A DNA stretch of 41,162 bases, taken from Occallatibacter sp. (GTDB lineage: Bacteria; Acidobacteriota; Terriglobia; Terriglobales; Acidobacteriaceae). This document shows, piece after piece, positions 33,207-39,891 of the stretch. The position numbers and the translations under genes are program-made. Positions within the stretch are counted from its first letter, which is position 1. The number at the start of each line of letters is the position of its first letter. The stretch covers positions 1-41,162 of the forward strand of contig JARLFZ010000028.1 in assembly GCA_031296305.1 (NCBI GenBank), in the 5' to 3' direction. Below the pieces are notes generated by a model that saw only the letters and a program-made list of their open reading frames with translations, did no database searches and was not told the origin of the DNA.

Positions 33207-33230
33207 CACCGTCGCTGGCACGAAGGTGCC
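33207..33230. repeat. post-stop spacer repeat, copy A
   Basis: This 24-base element agrees with positions 33599-33622 at 20 of 24 bases and contains a perfect GGCAC/GTGCC stem (33217-33221 with 33226-33230). It lies 9 bases after a stop codon and 17 bases before the next ATG. Confidence 0.5.
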
Positions 33231-33246
33231 TGAGAAAGAGGAAGAA

Positions 33247-33579
33247 ATGAGCAAGGTAAAACACACTCATGGTACGTGGACTGTGCTGGGTCCAGTGGGC
33301 GCTGGTTCGATGATTGCGGCAAAGGACGGAGAGACGGTTCTTGCCTACATCGCCGTTGTCTACGGTCCGGGTCAGACCAAGGAATCAGCGGGAAACAGTG
33401 AGTTAATCGCTGCGTCTCCCGAAATGCTTGAGGCTCTGCGGGCATACCAGAAGCTCGATGACTTTCACGCGAACTGCCCAGAATGCGAAGGTCTTGAGCA
33501 GCCGGAAACCTGCGCGAAGTGTTTCCCGCTCGCCGATGATGCGCGGCTCAAAATGCGTGCGGTGCTCGCCAAGGTTTAG
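33247..33579 (+). CDS. small phage protein with N-S-E-L-I-A-A-S-P motif
   Basis: The 110-residue product starts at ATG 33247 after GAGGAAG. It has a beta-rich N-terminal part (T-W-T-V-L-G-P-V-G-A-G-S-M-I-A-A-K-D-G) and the segment G-N-S-E-L-I-A-A-S-P-E-M-L-E-A-L, widely seen in small phage proteins of unknown function. The C-terminus has C-P-E-C and C-A-K-C, forming a likely zinc ribbon. Confidence 0.65.
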   Translation: MSKVKHTHGTWTVLGPVGAGSMIAAKDGETVLAYIAVVYGPGQTKESAGNSELIAASPEMLEALRAYQKLDDFHANCPECEGLEQPETCAKCFPLADDARLKMRAVLAKV

Positions 33580-33622
33580 GTACCGTCGCGAATGTTGGTA
33601 CGGTCGCTGGCACTAAGGTACC
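33580..33622. repeat. post-stop spacer repeat, copy B (double)
   Basis: Directly after the TAG at 33577-33579, two related units follow: GGTACCGTCGC (33579-33589), then GGTACGGTCGC (33597-33607), ending in GGTACC. The second unit matches copy A at 20 of 24 bases. Confidence 0.5.
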
Positions 33623-33640
33623 GAGAAGAAAGGAAATCAG

Positions 33641-34045
33641 ATGCTTAACATAGGGCCAGAAATGATCTCTTGGCTTGAGCGCAAACAGGCTGCTTACCTT
33701 TGGGGGCAAAAGTCGTTCATCAAGCCAGTGTTCATCGAACATGCGTTGGGAAATGGCGACTTGCTGTTGGCTGTTACTCCGCTGAACACGCGCCCGAACT
33801 ATTACCTGATTCGCATTGATTCAAATTGGCTCAAGAAAGACGATACGGAAACGATCTATGACCATCTGGACGAAATCGAGGACGCCATCGAGGAGCAATG
33901 CGGCAGAAGAGACTACGAAGACGACGACGGGAATGAGTGTCTTGCGGAATGGCCAGCTTTGAATATCAACTCTGGTATCAGTTGGTGCAACTCGAACGAT
34001 CTAATCGAGGCGTTCCGCACCCGCAAAAAGAAGAAAGCGGCGTAG
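33641..34045 (+). CDS. hypothetical early protein
   Basis: The 134-residue product contains L-L-L-A-V-T-P-L-N-T-R-P-N-Y-Y-L-I-R-I-D-S, an acidic centre (D-E-I-E-D-A-I-E-E, Y-E-D-D-D-G-N-E) and ends in a basic R-T-R-K-K-K-K. Acidic mid-region plus basic tail might suggest a DNA mimic or binding protein, but there is no family match. AAAGGA stands upstream of the ATG. Confidence 0.55.
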   Translation: MLNIGPEMISWLERKQAAYLWGQKSFIKPVFIEHALGNGDLLLAVTPLNTRPNYYLIRIDSNWLKKDDTETIYDHLDEIEDAIEEQCGRRDYEDDDGNECLAEWPALNINSGISWCNSNDLIEAFRTRKKKKAA

Positions 34046-34046
34046 G

Positions 34047-34060
34047 CACCGTCGTGAAGG
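34047..34060. repeat. post-stop spacer repeat, partial copy C
   Basis: CACCGTCGTGAAGG follows the TAG at 34043-34045 and matches copy A with an internal gap. Confidence 0.4.
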
Positions 34061-34098
34061 GAATTTAAGTACGAAGTTCGGAAAAGAAAGGAATCACA

Positions 34099-34527
34099 TT
34101 GAGGCCTAAGAAACGCATCCTATTGATCGACTCCAACGAGAATCGACTGTCCATTCGCCGGTATCTGCTTGCGACGCAAGGCTTCGCCGTGATCTCCGCG
34201 ACCAGCGGCGATGAAGCGCGTGAGATATGCGCCGTGTTTGATCCTGATCTTATCGTCGCTTGCTGGCCGCTGGCCGGCGCGGACTTGGGTAAGCTGCTCG
34301 ATGAGCTGCACGCATACAACCCGGCTGTTCATTCGTTACTGCTAGCCGAGCAGCTCACTGCCGAGCCCGACGGTATAGTTGCCGACGCAAAGCTCTTGAA
34401 AGGTGCCTGTGCGCCCGTCCAGATTGTTGAACGCGTGAAGATGCTGAGTGCGGGAAGACGTGGGCCGAAGAAGACGGTGCAATCGGTCGATTACATGATG
34501 GCTTTGGCTCAGCGGAGGATTGCGTAA
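34099..34527 (+). CDS. response-regulator receiver-like protein lacking the phospho-acceptor Asp
   Basis: The 142-residue product starts at TTG 34099 after AAAGGAA. Residues 5-115 follow the CheY-like receiver plan: K-R-I-L-L-I-D-S-N-E-N (D11), S-I-R-R-Y-L-L-A-T-Q-G-F-A-V-I-S-A-T-S-G-D-E-A, then P-D-L-I-V-A-C-W-P-L-A-G-A-D. By alignment Cys55 stands where the phosphorylated Asp should be, and the usual Thr/Ser of strand 4 is Ala. A Lys in L-L-K-G-A may be the conserved one. The C-terminus is basic without a recognised effector domain. It is therefore probably a pseudo-receiver working by protein contact, perhaps with a host kinase or regulator; that role is inferred. Confidence 0.65.
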   Translation: MRPKKRILLIDSNENRLSIRRYLLATQGFAVISATSGDEAREICAVFDPDLIVACWPLAGADLGKLLDELHAYNPAVHSLLLAEQLTAEPDGIVADAKLLKGACAPVQIVERVKMLSAGRRGPKKTVQSVDYMMALAQRRIA

Positions 34528-34751
34528 TGGTCCGCACCATGAAAGTCCTGTTCTGCGACAACGAGCACGGCTGCGGAGATGTCACGTTCCCAGATCTCCA
34601 CGAAGTGGAAGCATCCGACGTGATTAATCCGCCCACTTTAAAAGGGCTGCGCAGGGAGGCGCATGCGGCCGGCTGGAAACGGCACAACGGCGCGGACTAT
34701 TGTCCTGATTGCGTGGCTTGCAAGTTGGAGGTAGGTAATGGCTCTCTATAA
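34527..34751 (+). CDS. small zinc-ribbon-like protein
   Basis: The 74-residue product has F-C-D-N-E-H-G-C-G-D near the N-terminus and D-Y-C-P-D-C-V-A-C near the end, a two-part cysteine arrangement for one zinc. R-R-E-A-H-A-A-G-W is shared by many small phage zinc proteins. Start overlaps the previous stop (TAATG). Confidence 0.65.
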   Translation: MVRTMKVLFCDNEHGCGDVTFPDLHEVEASDVINPPTLKGLRREAHAAGWKRHNGADYCPDCVACKLEVGNGSL

Positions 34752-35340
34752 CTTCCAAAAGCGGTTCGCGCCCCCGATCCTCTCGGGCGAGAAGAGGCAT
34801 ACAATCCGCGCGGACCGAAAAGATGGCCGGCTACCGAAGCCCGGCGAGTTACTACATCTCTACACCGGTCTGCGCCAAAAAGGCGCGCAGCTTCTGATGC
34901 GTGTGCGCTGCACGCGTGTTGAAGAGATCACCATCTATTCAAACTGCCGCATAGCGATCGCGGGTGTGGTGTTGGACTTGGCGGAGCAAGAGCTGCTCGC
35001 CCGGCGCGATGGATTTCTCGGCTTCCCAGACATGATGGTCTTTTGGAATGGTCGCAGGCCATTCCACGGCCACATCATTCACTGGCATTTTCCACCTGAC
35101 GCACCAGCTTTGCCGCCTTCATTGCATCGCCTGGTGATGAAGCGTCGGACATCGCAGCACACCAAAGAGGGCCAGAAAGTTGAACGATCCAGCAGAGGAA
35201 CCAAGTTATCACCGGCAGTGCCAGTATCCGGGCTGCCACGAGCCCGCAGACGGGCAGAAGCGGTTTTGCAGCAGCAAACACCGAACAGCGGACTGGAAGG
35301 CGCGCAGAAAGCCAAGGAAGCCCCAGGAATGCTGCCCTAA
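34738..35340 (+). CDS. ASCH-like domain protein with a doubtful C-terminal extension
   Basis: The 200-residue product has about 120 N-terminal residues of ASCH-like character: F-A-P-P-I-L-S-G-E-K-R-H-T-I-R-A-D-R, P-G-E-L-L-H-L-Y-T-G-L-R-Q-K, R-C-T-R-V-E-E-I, D-G-F-L-G-F-P-D-M-M-V-F-W. ASCH domains fold like PUA and are thought to bind RNA. From about residue 125 the sequence is low-complexity and overlaps, in another frame, a convincing zinc-finger gene (35180-35392). The original stop was therefore probably lost, or the tail is simply tolerated. Confidence 0.6.
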   Translation: MALYNFQKRFAPPILSGEKRHTIRADRKDGRLPKPGELLHLYTGLRQKGAQLLMRVRCTRVEEITIYSNCRIAIAGVVLDLAEQELLARRDGFLGFPDMMVFWNGRRPFHGHIIHWHFPPDAPALPPSLHRLVMKRRTSQHTKEGQKVERSSRGTKLSPAVPVSGLPRARRRAEAVLQQQTPNSGLEGAQKAKEAPGMLP

Positions 35341-35392
35341 CTGCGGCTACGAGCTTCAGAGAAAGCCAGGGCGGCCGCGCACGAAGTCGTAG
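35180..35392 (+). CDS. small zinc-finger protein overlapping the ASCH-like gene
   Basis: The 70-residue product is read from TTG 35180. It contains C-Q-Y-P-G-C-H, F-C-S-S-K-H and C-C-P-N-C-G-Y with a basic Pro-rich C-terminus (R-K-P-G-R-P-R-T-K-S), giving two likely zinc sites. The clear cysteine spacing makes this frame the better supported one over 35180-35340. Starts with GAGGG eight bases upstream. Confidence 0.6.
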   Translation: MNDPAEEPSYHRQCQYPGCHEPADGQKRFCSSKHRTADWKARRKPRKPQECCPNCGYELQRKPGRPRTKS

Positions 35393-35402
35393 GAGGAATC
35401 CG

Positions 35403-35930
35403 ATGGATAACTCGATTCGCAAGATCACCCCAGGACAGATGAAACGCCTGCAGGTGCTGTACGGCCAACTCGCGCGGCATACGCAGGAAGGCGCGGATCG
35501 CGCATCGCGGATGGCCTGGGCGTCGAAACTTTTGTTGCGGCCGATCATGAGTTTCAAGGATCTCTCGGACCATGATGCGCGCCATCTGATCGACACCATA
35601 CAGGGCCAGCTCGGCGTGAAGGTGCCGGCGCGGCCGCGCAAACGGCTCGACCGTGACACGGCTCAGAAAGCCGGCACTGAAGGGCGTCGCGGATACCAGA
35701 GCAATGAGACGACGCTGGCTGGACCAAGCGAGTTCGCGCGGATCCGCTATGTACTCGATCTCATCGGTTGGAGCCAGGCACAGTTTGAAGGATGGCTGCG
35801 TTCATCGCGCTCGCCGCTGAGTAACAGGACAAACCCTGTGATCCGCACGCTTTACGAGGCGAACCGTGTGTACTGGGCGTTGAAAGGCATGGCCACCGCA
35901 CAAGGTAAGTGGAAAGGACGGAAGGCATGA
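35403..35930 (+). CDS. hypothetical early protein, possibly GemA/DUF1018-like
   Basis: The 175-residue product has an N-terminal helical domain (I-T-P-G-Q-M-K-R-L-Q-V-L-Y-G-Q-L-A-R-H, S-F-K-D-L-S-D-H-D-A-R-H-L-I-D-T-I-Q-G-Q-L-G) resembling the short repeat of Mu gp16/GemA-type regulators, and a C-terminal helical domain (Y-V-L-D-L-I-G-W-S-Q-A-Q-F-E-G-W-L). GemA modulates host supercoiling genes in Mu. The match is by pattern only. AGGAGG precedes ATG 35403. Confidence 0.5.
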   Translation: MDNSIRKITPGQMKRLQVLYGQLARHTQEGADRASRMAWASKLLLRPIMSFKDLSDHDARHLIDTIQGQLGVKVPARPRKRLDRDTAQKAGTEGRRGYQSNETTLAGPSEFARIRYVLDLIGWSQAQFEGWLRSSRSPLSNRTNPVIRTLYEANRVYWALKGMATAQGKWKGRKA

Positions 35931-36193
35931 CATTGACGAAGGAACAGCAGGAAGCGGTCCAGGCGCTCAACGATGCGATCGTCGAGCAGATCGCCGCCAT
36001 CGCGATGCAGCGCGCCGGAGATCTGCGGAAGGTTGGACTCAAGTTCTCCGAGTTTGAAATGGATCTTCTTATCGTGCACTGTGAAGAGCCGGCGTCCAAG
36101 CCGCAATCCGACGCGGAGTTTCTTAATAGCCTGCACATCGCCTCTGATCTGACGGTTGCAGATCCAGGCTCGGAACATCAGGAGCGCCCATGA
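35927..36193 (+). CDS. small hypothetical early protein
   Basis: The 88-residue product starts at ATG 35927, which overlaps the previous TGA. It is helical (V-Q-A-L-N-D-A-I-V-E-Q-I-A-A-I-A-M-Q-R-A-G-D-L) and then acidic. Overlap ATGA with the next gene. Not recognised. Confidence 0.5.
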   Translation: MTLTKEQQEAVQALNDAIVEQIAAIAMQRAGDLRKVGLKFSEFEMDLLIVHCEEPASKPQSDAEFLNSLHIASDLTVADPGSEHQERP

Positions 36194-36447
36194 ACTTCCG
36201 CGTGCCAGACGACCAGCTATTACCGTGGCCTCCACGGGAGTCGATCTCTGTGCCACGCGCGGCGAAGATGCTCGGCTGTGCTGGAAAGACGGTCCGGAAT
36301 CTCATTGAAGAGGGCGCAATCCGGGCGTACAAAATTCGGCCGGATAAGCCCACGAGCCGCTACCGCATTCAGTATGGATCAGTTGTCGCTTACATCAAAG
36401 AGATTCGCAGGAAAAGCCTACTCGACGACGACGAGAGCGGACGATGA
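36190..36447 (+). CDS. excisionase-type HTH protein
   Basis: The 85-residue product has a single HTH_17/MerR-like unit: I-S-V-P-R-A-A-K-M-L-G-C-A-G-K-T-V-R-N-L-I-E-E-G-A-I-R-A-Y, then a wing R-Y-R-I-Q-Y-G-S-V-V-A-Y-I. Such proteins bind DNA in excision or transcription control. Next to a second gene with two more units of the same kind. It stands at the end of the early operon, where Mu has its middle/late activator. Confidence 0.7.
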   Translation: MNFRVPDDQLLPWPPRESISVPRAAKMLGCAGKTVRNLIEEGAIRAYKIRPDKPTSRYRIQYGSVVAYIKEIRRKSLLDDDESGR

Positions 36448-36863
36448 AACACAATGACGATCAGGACTTTCGGCAGCTTCTTTTCCCTTGGAGTCCGCGC
36501 TATACGGTCTCTACTAGGAGCGCCTCGGCCATGCTGAGAGTTTCGGTGAAGACTGTTTGCCGCATGATCGCTGACAAGTCGCTCGATGCAGAAAAGTGTT
36601 GTCCTGACAAACGAAACAGCCCTTGGCGTGTCAATCTGGATTCCGTCGAGAAGCATATGAACCTGACGATTGAATCCATCTCGTCAGAACAAGCTGCTGA
36701 GATTCTGGATATCTCGCTCTATACGCTCTGCGAGATGCTCAAGAATGGCGAGCTGACAGGGCACAAATACCGCAGTGGACCATCCCCCTGGCGGGTGAAC
36801 TATGCGAGCGTGAGGCAACATCTCCAGCGTCTCAATGCCATGGCTGGCCCCTCATACGACTAA
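36444..36863 (+). CDS. protein with two tandem excisionase-type HTH units
   Basis: The 139-residue product has two homologous units: T-V-S-T-R-S-A-S-A-M-L-R-V-S-V-K-T-V-C-R-M-I (about 21-42) and S-I-S-S-E-Q-A-A-E-I-L-D-I-S-L-Y-T-L-C-E-M-L (about 78-99), each followed by S-P-W-R-V-N and a terminal helix. The duplication and the single-unit neighbour show local gene expansion. No Mor/C homologue was seen in this phage, so this is a candidate late activator. Overlaps its neighbour by ATGA. Confidence 0.7.
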   Translation: MKHNDDQDFRQLLFPWSPRYTVSTRSASAMLRVSVKTVCRMIADKSLDAEKCCPDKRNSPWRVNLDSVEKHMNLTIESISSEQAAEILDISLYTLCEMLKNGELTGHKYRSGPSPWRVNYASVRQHLQRLNAMAGPSYD

Positions 36864-36883
36864 CGTCTCGGTAATGTCGGGAC
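36864..36883. repeat. post-stop spacer repeat, copy E
   Basis: Right after the TAA at 36861-36863 this 20-base stretch aligns with the first unit of copy B (CGTC-x-CG, AATGT, GG-x-AC shared). The remaining gap to 36944 shows no clear promoter or ribosome-binding site. Confidence 0.35.
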
Positions 36884-36944
36884 AGCTATTTGGTTGTAGG
36901 CATCCTCTCTTCTGCACCACTGCCATCGCTCCTAGTCTCGTATT

Positions 36945-39557
36945 ATGCGCACGCGTATCTTAGCCATTCTTCCGCTTCTCGCTTCCTCGCTTCTCTGTGC
37001 TCAGTCGCAGTATGTTCAGTTCATCTCGACCACCATTGCGGATGCGGCAGGTAACAAACTCGCGAGTGCCACTCTCACCCTGACGCCGGTCAACAACGCG
37101 GGTGCGTCGATCTCGCCGCAGATGACTGGTGGTGGCAGGGTGATTCCGCGGCCGGTGATCTTCAAGGTCGTCGCAGGCGTCATCCAGCCAAGCTTCGGAG
37201 TCGCGCAGCTCGTCGATGTCAACCGAGCGTCCGTAAGTCCGTTCTGCTATAACGTCTCGGTTCATGACAATATAGGCGGCGGTACTTGGGTTCTCGATAC
37301 CTGCCTGCAGCCTTCGTACAGCGCCACCTGGTGCACAGTGAGCGCCGGAGTTACCACATGCAATTACGACAACTATCAGCCGACGAGCGTCCCTGGCGTG
37401 ATGCAGACGACTGGACCGCCGGGGGTGAACTGGAAAGGGACCTGGTCGAGCGGCGCCACTTATAACTTGAACGACGGCGTAACTTACAACGGTTCAAGCT
37501 ATCTCAGCACTCTCTCTCTTAATACGGGAACGCCTGGTGAAAGCGGCTGGACAGTCATTGCGCAGGCGGGCGCGCCCGGCCCGAATTGCGCAACCAACTC
37601 TCCAGCGGGCACCTGCGATCTGGGAACTACGCAGTTGAAAACAGGTACCGTCGCAGCTGGCACTGCGCCACCTGCAAATGCGCCGTCCGGGGCGCTGATT
37701 AGCAACGGACAGCTTGTTCTCCCTGCGAGCGGGCTTTGGTCTCGCGTTGGTACGGTTCTAAGACCGTCAATACCAGCAGATCAAGGTGTTGTAATGGAGC
37801 CGAGCGTATTAGTTCCGGAGTCTGGCTGCACTCTCGTTACTTCTCCATGCTGGAAAATGCTATTTGACTCGGGAACTAGCACCCCAAATGTATATTACGC
37901 GGAGGCCCCCGCTGCAAATCCCGAGACTGGATGGGTGCGTACAACAACTCCCGTCATCGCCAATCATGCGCGTGTCTTCCTGCTCGAAAACGCCCCTGGA
38001 GATTACAGAGCTTTTGTGTCAGGCAATCCTCAAATCGACGAATACCAAGCGTCGAGCGCAGCCGGACCTTACGTTCTGCTTTATTCTGCCGTGGTTCTTA
38101 GCGATATTGCGTGGAACGTAAACAGCGTAAACAACACTTCTGGAGTTTGGAGCGGGGGGACCTTTTATCTATTCGTAGAAGGCCAAAATGCTTCTGGCAC
38201 CGATTCGATTGGCATCTATACTTCTACCGATCTGCACACCTTTACAGCTTATAGCGGAAACCCGATTATACAGTTTCCGCTCGCAGCGGTAGGAGGTCCT
38301 AGTGTTCCGCAGCTAGTGGGCAGCATTTGGTATATGTGGCTCCACGGATCACCTGAATTTACTGTCGGATTGCCCGACGATATTTACCGAATGCAGGCCA
38401 CATCACTAACAGGGCCGTGGACTAACTCCTTAAGCGGTCCCGACCTTGTGCGCACAGGGGCCGATGAAGGTCAGGGCCTGACGTGGGGACAAATTGCTGA
38501 TCCGTTTAATGTGTCATACAACGGCCAAACTTACCTGTTCTATTCTGCCGATACGGATGGAAGAGAATCGCCGGGAAACGGGACTATTAAACTCGCAATC
38601 GCAGGTGCTGGGTTATCTGGACTCGCTGCATTCGGTGGGGGGCCTGTTAGCCCTTGGCAAATGGGCGCGAATTCTGATCAAAATCACGCTGCCCCGATTA
38701 GCTATCCGGGGCAGGTAAATATTGGTGTAACGGTGAATTCGTTTCCGGGCGGGGAGCCGCAGGAGATTGGAGGGCCGAGCCTTGCGGTTGGTGGCAGCAC
38801 CTGGATGAATGGATACCTGTATTTGGGAGACTACGAAAACGCTGGTCTGATCAACTTTGGGATACCCGGCAATAGTGCGTTTTCACAGGGTGGTCTCAGG
38901 TGGTGGGACGGTGGAACCTATGGTACAAGCATTAATCATCCAGTGGCAAACGTTTTAACAATCAGTACCAGTTCGCAAGAAGTTGCAAGATTTGATCCAA
39001 GCGGATACGCATGGTTTGAAGGTCCGGCGATTGCCTTAGGGGCAAGTACCAATCTTTGGTTTGGGCTTCCGGGAGATACGACTTTAGCAACCGGATGTAT
39101 CGCGTGGGAGGAGACATCTGGGCACTTATCGTCTATTTGTCACCCCTCGAATGGAACTCTTAATCTGACAGCAGGAAACAATCTAAATCTTCAGGTGAAT
39201 GCCACCAGCATCTTTCTCAACCAAAAGGTAACGGCGGATTATGCAGGTTACGATGGGTTTACCGTGTCCTATCCCGGTGCCGCGACCGGAGTCTATGCCA
39301 GTCTTAGGTTACAGGGCGCAAACAGTGGAGTAGTTAGTCGTATCAAATCAACTTTTGGGGGCAGCGGCTTTGGAAATCAACTAGCCTTTTCAGTAGGCTC
39401 AAGTGACACAATTGTGATGAGCGTGCAGGACAATCCGGCAGAGTCTAGCTATTACGTTCAAATCCCCACTCTTCATTCAACAACTGGCACCCGTTATGTA
39501 TGCGTAGATACTAACGGCGACCTTACATCTTCAGCGGCGATTTGCTCAGGGACATAG
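36945..39557 (+). CDS. secreted tail-fibre-like protein with probable five-bladed beta-propeller
   Basis: The 870-residue product has a signal peptide (M-R-T-R-I-L-A-I-L-P-L-L-A-S-S-L-L-C-A-Q-S, cleavage after about residue 20). Next comes a beta-rich domain with G-P-P-G and G-A-P-G collagen-like turns around a chitin-binding-type unit (W-K-G-T-W-S-S-G-A-T-Y-N-L-N-D-G-V-T-Y-N-G-S-S-Y, about 163-210). From about 255 to 560 there is a region like GH43/GH32 propellers: N-V-Y-Y-A, I-W-Y-M-W-L-H-G-S, Y-R-M-Q-A-T-S-L-T-G-P-W-T, D-P-F-N-V-S-Y-N-G-Q-T-Y-L-F-Y-S-A. The rest is fibre-like beta. No ribosome-binding site is obvious before the ATG. The part after about 37740 looks more AT-rich than the start, suggesting mosaic origin. 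It may bind or cut glycans at the cell surface. Confidence 0.65.
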   Translation: MRTRILAILPLLASSLLCAQSQYVQFISTTIADAAGNKLASATLTLTPVNNAGASISPQMTGGGRVIPRPVIFKVVAGVIQPSFGVAQLVDVNRASVSPFCYNVSVHDNIGGGTWVLDTCLQPSYSATWCTVSAGVTTCNYDNYQPTSVPGVMQTTGPPGVNWKGTWSSGATYNLNDGVTYNGSSYLSTLSLNTGTPGESGWTVIAQAGAPGPNCATNSPAGTCDLGTTQLKTGTVAAGTAPPANAPSGALISNGQLVLPASGLWSRVGTVLRPSIPADQGVVMEPSVLVPESGCTLVTSPCWKMLFDSGTSTPNVYYAEAPAANPETGWVRTTTPVIANHARVFLLENAPGDYRAFVSGNPQIDEYQASSAAGPYVLLYSAVVLSDIAWNVNSVNNTSGVWSGGTFYLFVEGQNASGTDSIGIYTSTDLHTFTAYSGNPIIQFPLAAVGGPSVPQLVGSIWYMWLHGSPEFTVGLPDDIYRMQATSLTGPWTNSLSGPDLVRTGADEGQGLTWGQIADPFNVSYNGQTYLFYSADTDGRESPGNGTIKLAIAGAGLSGLAAFGGGPVSPWQMGANSDQNHAAPISYPGQVNIGVTVNSFPGGEPQEIGGPSLAVGGSTWMNGYLYLGDYENAGLINFGIPGNSAFSQGGLRWWDGGTYGTSINHPVANVLTISTSSQEVARFDPSGYAWFEGPAIALGASTNLWFGLPGDTTLATGCIAWEETSGHLSSICHPSNGTLNLTAGNNLNLQVNATSIFLNQKVTADYAGYDGFTVSYPGAATGVYASLRLQGANSGVVSRIKSTFGGSGFGNQLAFSVGSSDTIVMSVQDNPAESSYYVQIPTLHSTTGTRYVCVDTNGDLTSSAAICSGT

Positions 39558-39564
39558 GAGATAT

Positions 39565-39849
39565 ATGAGGATTATTGCGATCACAATGTTGTTAGTGTAT
39601 TCGATGTTTGGCGTTGCAGAAAAGCCAAAAGAAGCTGCCAAAATTCCGACCATCACCGCAGAACAGAGAGCGCGATTCTGGCGAGCGCAGGCTGAGGCGA
39701 TCAACGCGGCAGTACGAGCAAGGGCCGCTCAAGACGTCCTGGTCACCGTTCAAAGCGACTTGCTCAAATCATGCGGGGATTGGGCTTTTATCGCTGGCGA
39801 GGATGGGGAGCCTACTTGCAGACCAAAACCTGAGCCAGCGAAGAAGTAG
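39565..39849 (+). CDS. small secreted hypothetical protein
   Basis: The 94-residue product has a hydrophobic N-terminal signal (M-R-I-I-A-I-T-M-L-L-V-Y-S-M-F-G-V-A) and a helical mature part (R-A-R-F-W-R-A-Q-A-E-A-I-N-A-A-V-R-A-R-A) with two cysteines. GGAG precedes the ATG, 7 bases after the upstream stop, so it is probably co-expressed with the large secreted protein. Confidence 0.6.
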   Translation: MRIIAITMLLVYSMFGVAEKPKEAAKIPTITAEQRARFWRAQAEAINAAVRARAAQDVLVTVQSDLLKSCGDWAFIAGEDGEPTCRPKPEPAKK

Positions 39850-39853
39850 CGCA

Positions 39854-39870
39854 GTTGTTGGCACGACGGT
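39854..39870. repeat. post-stop spacer repeat, copy D
   Basis: After the TAG at 39847-39849, seventeen bases match copy A at 14 positions, including GGCACGA. It lies just before the DinD-like gene, as copy A lies before 33247. Confidence 0.4.
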
Positions 39871-39891
39871 AGTGGGCAACGCGGGGAAGAA

